64,000 nucleotides of DNA from the NCBI GenBank assembly GCA_963921425.1, contig OY992837.1:5801896-5865895 (forward strand), written 5' to 3'. Made by a program: the position numbers and the translations under genes. The notes under the pieces were generated by a model, which saw only the letters and a program-made list of their open reading frames with translations, was not told where the DNA came from and ran no database searches. Positions 36,324 to 46,397 of this stretch are shown here, piece after piece (the first letter of the stretch is position 1; each line of letters opens with the position of its first letter). The DNA comes from Dryas octopetala (taxonomy: Eukaryota; Streptophyta; Magnoliopsida; Rosales; Rosaceae).

Positions 36324-37664
36324 ATGAAAGCCTGCACTTTCTGCAACTTCAAGCCAAACCCGTGTCTCAAGTTTCAGTCTTTTCTCATATTCTGCACTGT
36401 TGTTATCATTTGCTTCAGTACTGAAACCATACTCTGCTTCTCTAAAACTCCATTCCTTGTTTTGCCTCTCAAAACCCAAAAAATTCCATCTGGGTCCCCC
36501 CCAAGGTCCCCAAACAGGCTCCCTTTCCACCACAACGTCACCCTCACAGTCTCTGTCGCAGTGGGAACGCCTCCACAGAACGTTTCCATGGTCATAGACA
36601 CAGGAAGCGAGCTCTCGTGGCTTCAATGCAACAAAACCCGAAACTTTTCCACATTCGACCCGACCCGCTCCTCCTCCTACTCGCCCATCCCATGCTCCTC
36701 AGCCACCTGTACGACCCGGACCCGAGACCTACCCATACCCGCTTCGTGCGACTCCAACAAACTCTGCCACGCCACTCTCTCCTACGCTGACGCCTCCTCC
36801 TCCGAAGGCAATCTCGCCTCCGATACATTCTACATCGGAAGCTCCGGAATTTCGGGTTTGATATTCGGCTGCATGGTCTCGAGCTTCAGCTCCAACTCAG
36901 AGGAAGACTCGAAGACCACCGGGTTAATGGGCATGAACCGCGGGTCTCTTTCCTTCGTTTCCCAAATGGGTTTTCCGAAGTTTTCGTACTGCATTTCAGG
37001 CTCCGATTTTTCGGGACTGTTACTTCTCGGCGACGCCAATTTCTCTTGGATCGCGCCGCTAAACTACACCCCATTGATCCAAATCTCAACCCCATTGCCG
37101 TACTTCGACCGAGTCGCTTACACCGTCCAGCTCGAAGGCATTAAGGTTTCCGATAAGTTGCTTCCGATACCGAAATCCGTGTTCGTACCGGACCATACCG
37201 GGGCGGGCCAGACCATGGTCGACTCGGGGACCCAGTTCACTTTCCTACTCGGGCCGGTTTACACCGCTTTACGCAACGAGTTCTTGAACCAAACCGCCAA
37301 GATTTTGACGGTTTTGGATGACCCGAACTTTGTTTTCCAAGGAGCTATGGATCTGTGCTACCGGGTCCCACCGGGTCAACCAAGACTGCCCCAGTTACCT
37401 TCCGTGACTTTAATGTTTCGGGGAGCCGATATGAAGGTATCGGGTAATCAGTTACTGTATCGGGTACCGGGTCAAGTTAGAGGGAATGATTCGCTGCATT
37501 GCTTCACGTTTGGGAACTCTGACCTTTTGGGTGTGGAGGCGTATGTGATTGGTCACCATCATCAGCAAAATGTGTGGATGGAATTTGATCTTCTAAATTC
37601 CAGGATCGGTCTAGCTCAGGTACAGTGTGATTTGGCGGGTCAGAGATTTGGTCTGAGTGTATAG
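36324..37664 (+). CDS. PCS1: Pepsin-like aspartic protease, PCS1-like
   Basis: Intronless gene of 446 codons. A hydrophobic N-terminal stretch (about 17-32) suggests a signal peptide or anchor. The two catalytic motifs are DTGSE (Asp92) and DSGTQ (Asp300), with the flap Tyr154 in LSYADAS. Conserved context includes WLQCN, GLMGMNRGSLSFVSQMG, FSYCISG and VIGHHHQQNVWMEFDLLNSRIGLA. Paired cysteines match nucellin-type plant A1 proteases. Arabidopsis PCS1 (intronless, similar length and motifs) protects developing gametophytes and embryos from cell death. The family call is firm; orthology to PCS1 is likely. Confidence 0.93.
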   Translation: MKACTFCNFKPNPCLKFQSFLIFCTVVIICFSTETILCFSKTPFLVLPLKTQKIPSGSPPRSPNRLPFHHNVTLTVSVAVGTPPQNVSMVIDTGSELSWLQCNKTRNFSTFDPTRSSSYSPIPCSSATCTTRTRDLPIPASCDSNKLCHATLSYADASSSEGNLASDTFYIGSSGISGLIFGCMVSSFSSNSEEDSKTTGLMGMNRGSLSFVSQMGFPKFSYCISGSDFSGLLLLGDANFSWIAPLNYTPLIQISTPLPYFDRVAYTVQLEGIKVSDKLLPIPKSVFVPDHTGAGQTMVDSGTQFTFLLGPVYTALRNEFLNQTAKILTVLDDPNFVFQGAMDLCYRVPPGQPRLPQLPSVTLMFRGADMKVSGNQLLYRVPGQVRGNDSLHCFTFGNSDLLGVEAYVIGHHHQQNVWMEFDLLNSRIGLAQVQCDLAGQRFGLSV

Positions 37665-39551
37665 TACTGCAATTGGACCGGTTGGATTATTGTGGAGCTA
37701 AAAACCATATTACAGTGGTCCTAAAAATATTTAATACGATTTTGTTGTCTTCATTCTGTGCCATACGATTATTGTATGGACCATTTTTGATTGGACGATA
37801 AGACTAGATTAGATAGATATAGGATAAAGATTGTTGCACAAACTTATTTTTGCCAATAATGTGTGATGGAGAGTTGATTTTGTGAAAAACAATTTAGATG
37901 TCACAGTTAAACCTAATATTAACAGTTTATTTGTGTTTTTTTATGTATAGTTTGTGTAATTATCTTTTTACAAAAATTGTTAAATGTTGATGTTAGCGAA
38001 AATATTGGAGTATCAAATCACAAAAATATTGACAAAATACTGAGGTAAATTAAATTGTAATTTTAAAACTCCAAATATATAAGTGTTATTGTACTTTGTA
38101 ATATCATATTATCATGTTCTTACCTAAAAACACTCACGTGAAATTTTCAAATACTTAAACTCAAAACGTATAAGAGTAAAGTCTCACAGTAGTTGGTTCT
38201 TAAAATTTTGGTAGTCTACTAATGCTCAATTAATTTATTTTGTTAAATCTTGTGGTATTAGTTGAGATTCTAAGAAAGGAAAAACAATCGATTTCAGCAT
38301 AAAGTTTATTGACACTTAAAATGGGAATTGAGCAACCAATGTGATGGTTGACAGCATCAAAGTGGTTCATTATTAGATATAGTACTTGGTTTGCTTCCTT
38401 CAACTTCTTATGTTTTTGGACCAATAATGGTTCATCACCACCCAATCTTTATGATTGGTGGTACAACAATAATTATGTATGGTAAAAGGCCGTTGTTTAG
38501 AACTTGCAAACATAATGCTATTCAAGCCCAATACTGCTGTAATTTAGACAGAGCTTAAGGCCCATAGCTGTTGTAATCTTTCTGTTGGTTTGTTTGTCAA
38601 CAGCATAGTTGGAAGGCCCATTACTTGTTGTTGGTAGTTGGGACTTTTTTTTTTGGTCAATGGTAGTAAGGGTTAGTGTTGCTGTTTATAACTTTATAGA
38701 TATGGATTTAATATCAATAATGCTAGTTGTTCCATATTTTTTTTCCTACATTTGTATCCTATCTGATGTGTCATTACTTTACTGAAAGGGTATTTCTTTT
38801 TTTTTTTTAAGTTTTTTTTTTTTAATTTTTAGTGTCCAATATATGAATGTCATGTAAGATGGTATGAAATTGTGGTATAAAAATGTGATAAGTGTAACAT
38901 TACTGATTTAATATTTTCAAAGTTTAATCTAAAAAATTTATCTTCAAATCTCACCCCAATATCTACATGGTATCAGTAAACGTCCAACTTAATATATAAA
39001 CTTTAGAATCTAACGTAATTCTACATCTTAAAATAAGTAATTTTGTAGATCACAATAAATAAAAGTGATAATCTCTTAATTTTATTGTTTGACGCAAAAG
39101 AATGTCTTAATGTAACACCCCTAGGATTAGATCTTTTGGCATATAATATTAGTTGTGGAGTTTCCTTTTCTTTATCTGTAACATTCTCAAACTTCATATT
39201 GATTGATCTGGTATGGCTGGCTGCTTTTCAGCTGTTGGCTTGGTTGGTGGTACTGGTAAATGAGAGAATATGGAATATTTTCTCGAAAAGGACAATGAAA
39301 TTTGAAAGGTTAGAAGTATAACAAGGTCCATTAACATCAAAGCTGTTAAGATTGTACAGTAATGAACAAACGACAGCTAACAAGATGGTGTAACACACCT
39401 GCTGCTTCTTCTGCCTTGGTTTCAAAGTATCAACGGTAGGAGGTTGAAGGCTACCAGGCAACCATTCCCATTCTCCAATCAATCCCTTTTCTCACCCAAA
39501 AAATTAAATAATTTGACATAAATGCCCATTTAAAGAATTATAATAAATTTT
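37665..39551. other. AT-rich intergenic DNA
   Basis: No gene, RNA or clear element recognised between the protease gene and the foldback repeat at 39552. Confidence 0.5.
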
Positions 39552-39752
39552 TAATTGTATCAGGGGTAGGCTTTAATACAGATGAACAGTAAATAAACAT
39601 GAATGTGGGTGTCGACATAGTGCGGACACAATATCGACACATGAAATTAAGATTTGCTGTAGCCAGTTGATGATGTGTCGACACCGTATTCGCATCATGT
39701 CAACGCTCATGCTTATTTATTATTTATCCGCGTTACAGGCTGATCCAATTGT
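39552..39752. repeat. Small foldback (inverted repeat) element
   Basis: Two arms of about 60-90 bp face each other: AGTAAATAAACATGAATGTG and GTGTCGACATAG on the left, with their inverses CATGCTTATTTATTATTTAT and ATGTGTCGACACC on the right. They fold into a near-continuous hairpin. The borders are soft and no target duplication was settled. It is likely a MITE about 0.4-0.6 kb upstream of the laccase gene. Confidence 0.65.
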
Positions 39753-40031
39753 AGTATATGTAATTATGCAGACAGTGACCTCAATCAACATTGTTAGTTC
39801 CTCTAGTCTGCAAGGGGCATTTCAGGAATTCCAATGATACCGTTAGAGAAACAATTAACAAACATAATCTGGCTTGACCAGCACTCTAAAGTAAAGCTTG
39901 ACCAGACCAGCATGTAATTTGTTGCTGAAGGCATAGGTTTGTCTGCACCTGCAAAGTCATCTCACTCGCACATCTCAATCAATCACCTAATTAATAAAGC
40001 CTGCAGTGCATGCTAGCTTAATTTCTCACCA

Positions 40032-40038
40032 TATAAAA
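40032..40038 (+). promoter_or_regulatory. TATA box of the plus-strand laccase
   Basis: TATAAAA lies 87-93 bp upstream of the ATG at 40125, a normal spacing for a short leader. Confidence 0.6.
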
Positions 40039-40124
40039 TGCCTCATCAGCCTGCTCTTTCTTTCATCCATACAACTCCAACTCAGCATCGAAAAGGTTCA
40101 GCGGTTTTAAGTGAGATTAGAGAG

Positions 40125-43071
40125 ATGGATTCTAGTTCAATGGCTATGTTCTTTGCCGTTTGTGCATTTTTGTGTTTATTAATGCCCGACCTAGCACTTG
40201 CAAAACATGCAAGGGTCACCAGGCACTACACGTTTAATGTATGCATATATTGCATTAATTTTCATTTACAATATTAAGTGAAACTGACACATGTTAATCT
40301 GCTAGCTTGTCTCTGTTTATTGATTTGCACAGATCAAGTTACAAAATGTGACAAGGCTTTGTCAAACGAAGAGCATTTTGACTGTGAATGGGCAGTTCCC
40401 AGGGCCTAGGATCATAGCAAGGGAAGGTGACAGGCTAGTGATCAAGGTTGTCAATCATGTTCAGAACAATGTCACCCTCCATTGGTATACCAACTGCCCA
40501 ATTCTTTGTCTTGTGGTTATAGCTAGCTTTGGTTGGTTAGTTTGCATATTTTTTTTTTTAGGGTTTTTTTTTTTCATATTTAGTATCTGAACTTTGACCA
40601 TTGTCTTAATGTGGTACCTAAACTTTTATTTGTTCCAATTGAGTACCTAAATTTTTATTTTGTGTCTAATAGGTACCAAAATGAATTTCTGTTAAAATTA
40701 TCAACAAAAGTTAGGGGCAATATAGTCACTTCAAAAAATTTATTTTTTATTTTTAATTTTTAATTTTTTTTGTTTGTTGTGTGTTTTTTTTAATAATTTT
40801 AAACATATAAAGAAAATAATTAAAATATACTTTGACTATATTGCCCCTAATTTTTATTGACAATTTTAACAAAAATTCATTTTGGTACCTATTAGACACA
40901 AAATAAAAGTTTAGGTACTCAATTGGGACAAATAAAAGTTTAGGTACCACATTAAGATAAGGGTCAAAGTTTATGTACTAAATATCAAATAAACCCTTTT
41001 TTTTTTTAATTTTAAACAGTATGCTGAGTGCTTGAAATTTGGAGAATTATTGCAGGCATGGAATCAGGCAATTAAGGAGTGGATGGGCAGATGGGCCTTC
41101 ATATATCACACAGTGCCCAATTCAGACAGGGCAGAGTTTTGTCTACAACTTCACCATTACTGGCCAAAGAGGCACCTTGTTCTGGCATGCGCACATCTCC
41201 TGGCTTAGGGCAACCCTGTATGGACCTATTGTCATCCTCCCTAAAAGACATGTGCCTTACCCATTCCCACAACCCTTCAAAGAAGTTCCTATCATTTTTG
41301 GTAACTCCCTCTACTCAAACGAACATAACATGTCACATATCTGACAGGAGAACATTACCCAGTAAAAAAAAATATTCTCGATTTGATTTGTCTTTTAGCA
41401 ATCATGAAACTTATGTTGAATTGCAGGAGAATGGTGGAAAGCAGACACAGAAACAGTCATCAACCAAGCCACACAAACAGGGTTGGGACCAAATGTCTCT
41501 GATGCTTATACCATCAATGGTCTTCCAGGGCCCTTGTACAACTGCTCAGCCAAAGGTCGTACTACTATTAACATTGACTAATTCAAAATTATAGCAATAA
41601 TTTTGTGGTTTAGAGAATAGACCATGTCCAATATTAATAATTTCATGCTGCAGATACATACAAGCTGAAGGTGAAGCCAGGGAGGACCTATCTGCTCCGT
41701 TTGATCAACGCTGCACTCAACAACGAGCTCTTCTTCAGCATTGCCAACCACACCCTCACTGTGGTCGAAGCCGATGCAGTGTATGTCAAGCCTTTCAATA
41801 CCAAAATTGTTCTCATCACCCCAGGACAGACCACCAATGTTTTGTTGAGTACCAAATCTAATTCCCCAAATGCCACCTTTTTCATGGCCGCTAGGCCTTT
41901 GGTCTCCGGCCCAGCGGCCTTCGACAACTCTACCACGACTGGTCTACTCGAATACGAGACATCTACTTCTGCCTCAAGCAACAAGAACAACAAGAACAAG
42001 AAGAAGCTCCCTCTTCTCACACCAGTGCTTCCGAAGCTGAACGACACGTCGTTTTCCATGCAGTACAACAAGAAAATCCGTAGCTTGGCTAATGCCAAGT
42101 TCCCAGCAAATGTCCCCAAAACCGTGGACAAGAACTTCTTCTTCACTGTGGGCCTGGGACTAAGCCCATGCTCAAAGAACCAATCGTGCCAAGGCCCAAA
42201 CAACACAAGGCTTGTAGCGGCCTTCAACAACGTGACCTTTGTGCAGCCCAATTTGGCTCTTCTCCAGGCCCACTTCTTCAACCAATCCAAGGGCGTGTAC
42301 ACCACGGATTTCCCGGCAAACCCGCCATTCAAATTCAATTACACGGGGACTCCGCCAAGCAACATTGCCGTGAGCAGTGGGACTAAGGTGGCGGTGCTGC
42401 CCTTCAATACTAGCGTGGAGTTGGTTTTGCAAGACACTAGCATTATTGCGGCGGAGAGCCACCCACTTCACCTCCATGGCTTTAATTTTTTCGTGGTGGG
42501 GTTAGGATTTGGAAACTTTAATCCCAACAAGGACCCTAAAAATTATAACCTTGTTGATCCTGCTGAGAGGAACACCATTGGTGTGCCCTCTGGTGGGTGG
42601 GTTGCCATACGCTTCCGCGCGGATAATCCAGGTAATTAATTATTTATGTATAGTTTATTGCTCGAAAAGTACTGCTATTTATATTATCTTAACTTATTAA
42701 ATTTCTAATACAATAAATTCATGTATAAAACATACTCAATTGAGATAATTATGGAATTTTTGTACGAAAACCCCACAACTTATAGACTATAGTCATTCAA
42801 AACCTCAAAAGCATAGTGCACCTTAACAAACTTTACTAACTTGGTCACTTTTAGACTTTATGTATCTCTTTTAGGCTGTAAATTATGATTATGCAATCTG
42901 ACTAATTTGTTTGATCTCTATGCCTCTGGTGATGTAATAGGTGTCTGGTTCATGCACTGCCACCTAGAAGTGCACACTAGCTGGGGATTGAAGATGGCGT
43001 GGGTGGTCACGGATGGAAAGCGACGCAATCAAAAGTTGCCTCCTCCACCGTCTGATCTTCCCAAATGTTAA
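40125..43071 (+). CDS. LAC17: Laccase, LAC17-like (plus strand)
   Basis: Six exons (40125-40238, 40333-40484, 41056-41300, 41427-41555, 41654-42631, 42941-43071) give 582 residues. The first four intron positions match the second laccase in this window. A signal peptide covers about residues 1-26. Copper ligands are visible: HWH (88-90, split by intron 2), WHAH (133-135), HPLHLHGF near the C-terminus, and HCHLEVH (His545-Cys546-His547, His551) with Leu556 as the axial type-1 position. The protein is secreted and oxidises monolignols in cell walls. A Lys/Asn-rich insert lies at 41975-42010 (NKNNKNKKK). A 439-bp MITE sits in intron 2. A miR397-like target core lies at 41704-41720. Confidence 0.95.
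40560..40998. mobile_element. MITE in laccase intron 2
   Basis: Long inverted repeats (roughly 150 bp per arm) begin AGGGTTT and contain TTTAGTATCTGAACTTTGACC, GTGGTACCTAAACTTTTATT and ATTAGGGGCAATATAGTC or their inverses. The two arms almost touch, so the whole element can form a long hairpin in the pre-mRNA. Flanks are T-runs, so a 9-bp T target duplication is possible but uninformative. There is no coding content. Confidence 0.85.
41704..41720 (+). promoter_or_regulatory. Putative miR397 target core in plus-strand laccase
   Basis: ATCAACGCTGCACTCAA encodes part of LINAALNN. It matches the centre of the known miR397 target in Arabidopsis laccases (recalled, not looked up). The bases that would pair with miRNA positions 2-3 differ, so pairing may be weaker than in the other laccase. 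Confidence 0.55.
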
Positions 43072-43365
43072 TTTCAAATTTTGGTCATAGATTTGTTTTG
43101 TTTCATTTCATTCTCTTTTGTCTTGTTGCTCCTAGAAAAAGGGTTGTGCAAAAAAGGTCTTGAGGGTTTTAGGCTTATGATAGATTCATAGTATGTTCAT
43201 TGTTCCTTTAGGGTTTAGTATTTTCCTACTCTATGAAAGAATTGGTAGGGTTTTGACTTGTAATGCCATTCAGTTATTGTATTGAATATAATAGAATATC
43301 ATTTTTCTTTTAAGTAATATATTGTATATATCTTTTAATGTGAGAGTTTTTTAATTGGTATACAC

Positions 43366-44654
43366 AAGGAGTAAAATTTCGGTTTCGAGGAAATTTTCGA
43401 TGGAAATTTCGACGGAAATTTTCGTGGAAATTTTGATTAAAATTTCGATTTCGACAAAATTAGATAAAAACGACGGAAATTGCTATCAAAACACGGAAAT
43501 TTTGAATGAAACTTGACCATATGCTTATTTAACATATTATCTACTGTATTGATAAAAAACATTGAAAAAACTAAATTATATAGTAGGTTTTATGTAATAT
43601 AAGATAAATATAATGCGCGCTGATGGTAAATACTGTTAAAAAAATAGGTCACGAATTAATAATTATATAAATAACACCTCACATTTGCTCAATCTGACCT
43701 ATGTACCCCATTGTAAACTCTATTATTTTATTAATCTTCAGATCCAAATACTAACTTGTTGTGTAGCCTGTGTTATGTCTTTTTTCGTTTTTTTACTAAT
43801 ATACCATATTATGTCTTTTTCATAATTTATGTTTACAATTAAACGAAACACCAAAATGACCAAATCAAACCCCAAATAAAATCTTAAATTTTTTTTTTCT
43901 TTCCAATTGTCTAAAGACTCCAAATCTCAATCTACCTTAAAAAAAAAAAAAAAATTCTTTCCTTTTTTTTTTCTCTTCTTTTTTTTTTCTTTCCTTTTTT
44001 TTCTTTTTTTTTTTCCTTTTCTTTTCTTTTTTTTTTTCCTTTTCCTTTCTTTTTCTCTTCTTTTTTTTCTTTCCCTTTTCTTCTCTTCCCCCGTGATTCA
44101 CGCCTACCCCCCTACCCCACTCATTCTCTCTCTTTTCTCTCCTCCCTCTCTCTTTCTTTTTCTTTTTCTTCTTTTTTTTCTTCTTTCCTTCTTCTGTTCT
44201 TCACTTCTTCCTCCCTGCCCCCGTGATTAACCAGACGGTCCAGACTCCAGACCTCTTCTTTTTTTTTTTCTTTCCTTCTTCAGTTCTCATCTTCTCTTTC
44301 TCTCTCCTAGTCCCTCACTCCCTCCTTCTCCATGTTCTCTTCTCTTTGCTCCATCTCCCTCTCCCTTCCCGATCTCCCTCTCTCCCTCCCCGGATCTCTT
44401 CTCTCCCTCCTTCGATGGCGCGCGCGGCTCTGTCTCTCCCTCCGGCGATGGTGACGGCGGCGGCTCTGCCTTTTTCCCTCCGGTCTCAGCCTCCCCTCTC
44501 TCTCCGATCTCTATATCGAAAATTTCGGCGAAATTTCGGCGAAATTTTTCAAAATTTTTCAAAATTAATTTGGTATGGTGTTAAAATTTCCATACCCCTA
44601 AAAAACGAAATTTTCGGCGAAATTTCACTGAAAATTTCGAAATTTGACTCCTTG
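43366..44654. mobile_element. Mutator-type non-autonomous element with polypyrimidine core
   Basis: A perfect 9-bp target duplication GGTATACAC (43357-43365 and 44655-44663) flanks ends that are inverted repeats: AAGGAGTAAAATTTCGG at the left; CGAAATTTGACTCCTTG at the right. Beyond the ends lie arrays of GAAATTTTCG-like words, then a C/T-only stretch near the middle. No transposase is present. The element lies about 0.3 kb past the laccase stop codon. Confidence 0.8.
43955..44420 (+). repeat. Polypyrimidine (C/T) tract
   Basis: About 465 bp almost wholly C and T on the plus strand, broken by two short islands beginning CCCCCGTGATT (44090, 44218) that look duplicated. It causes long Phe/Leu/Ser-rich artefact frames. 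Confidence 0.9.
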
Positions 44655-44742
44655 GGTATACACAATGTTACGTTTAAAGAGAATTAATTTACTCATCCCG
44701 TATACCAACCTACCATCTCAACACTATACAAAATATTTTGAT

Positions 44743-45113
44743 GAGTTAATTACTCTTACACCCCCTGAGGTTTATCGTCTTTTCACATACACCCCTTGGG
44801 GTTTCAATAATTACACATACACCCCCTGAGGTTTCAAAACTATTGCATATAACCCCCTACAAGAGAAAAAAATAAATAAACAAAAAAGAAAATATTTGTA
44901 TTGAGGTTGAACCTTACACCTTGAGTAATCTTATTAGGTCATTTTATCCCTTAGTATGCCTTTTTGCATAATTTATTATCATTTTTTGTCTCACTATAGG
45001 GGGTTATATGCAACAGTTTTGAAACCTCAGGGGGTGTATGTGTAATTATTGAAACCCCAGGGAGTGTATGTGAAAAGACGATAAACCTCAGGGGGTGTAA
45101 GTGTAATTAACTC
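44743..45113. mobile_element. MITE with ~115-bp inverted repeats
   Basis: The arms start GAGTTAATTAC and run through TTACACCCCCTGAGG, TCACATACACCCC and CATATAACCCCCT; the right arm is the inverse. A perfect 10-bp direct repeat ATATTTTGAT flanks it at 44733-44742 and 45114-45123 (9-10 bp, depending on where the inverted repeat is taken to begin). The 371-bp element has no gene. Confidence 0.88.
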
Positions 45114-45123
45114 ATATTTTGAT

Positions 45124-46397
45124 ACATACTAGACTAGTAGACTTGTTAAATAAGTTAGGTCGAACCCTTAAAAAGACTACTTGACCCAAACTCTCTCTCT
45201 TTAATATTAGATATGAAAAGAAATGGAAACAAATGAGATTTGAAGAAGAATTAAAATACAATATTTATGAGTAGAAGAGAACGAACGAAAATATCTCATC
45301 CATATAGTTTTTCTCTCTTTTTTTTTTATGTAATTCATTTAGTTATAATATATATATATATCAACATAGAGAGATGATTTAATAATTAAGCTTTGCCCAT
45401 CGTTGAAATTTTATGAACAGTTCACATGCATCTTATTTATTTCCAATCAATGCAAATTTCGGTCATTCGTCAAAATGTGTAAGCTGGTTATTTTTTGTTT
45501 TTGTTTTTACATATAAGTCTACAATTCAAATTATTAATTAGCTATTGGTCTACTTATATCTATCTCTATAGTATTAAAAGATGTTTTAAATTCGAATCTT
45601 TCTATACCCACATAAAAAAACCATAATTGAAACTGAGAAAATTTTCAAGTAAGAACATCATCTTTTGATCTACAATTCAATAATCGGAATGTTTATATTT
45701 TAGAACATCATTCAAAGATTACCTTTATTAAAAATCAACCAAATACTATTTAGCCAGTTTATTACATCAAACATCATTTCAATTTTATCTGTCAGACTGT
45801 ATTTGTTTGCATAGTTTAAATGACTAAACAATTATTGATTTGGCTGCTTTTTTACAATGATGACCCTTGAGGAAGAATCTAAAACATGAACGGTTTCGAT
45901 TATGAAATTGTAATGCGGGTAACAATGAGGGATGATGTTTTTATTTTAAAAAAAGTAAGAACATCCTTACTTGAACGGGACTGTTGAAACTGTTAGGTGC
46001 AGGCTTGTTGTTTAAATGTGAAGCAAAAAATTTCTGCAATGATATTATTGGCATGTTTCTGTTTGATCTGTACAGTGTTGTTATTTTATAGTTTCCTGGT
46101 TAGTTAGGGGTCTGGTTTCTTCTTTCTTCATTAAAAATGTTTATTTACCAAAAGAAAAAAAACGACCATGAAAAAACCGTATCAAAACGGCATTACCCGT
46201 AAAAACAATAAAACACAAAGGGTAATTCCGTAAAATCCACAAACAACGGCGCCATCGAGATTTACAAGCAAGCTCGTCACCAACCTCCAAAACTCTCCCA
46301 TTTTTTCAGCTAAAAGGACCACCCTCCCAACCCAAACCCGGGAGACGCCGTCGTTTTGGCGCCGGTGCCTCCGAAAACGCGGTCGTTTCCAGACACA
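45124..46397. other. AT-rich intergenic DNA and PAT16-like promoter
   Basis: No gene recognised. The last ~200 bp is more GC-rich and forms the leader of the S-acyltransferase gene. Confidence 0.5.

Noticed and set aside
41688..42338. 216-codon minus-strand open frame
   Set aside because: It overlaps laccase exon 5 in antisense and has no recognisable domain.
43907..44687. Phe/Leu/Ser-rich open frames
   Set aside because: Translation of the polypyrimidine tract inside a transposon, not a gene.
46356..46397. Upstream extension of the PAT16-like protein
   Set aside because: The extended frame begins at TTG; the first in-frame ATG is 46398 and its product matches the family start.
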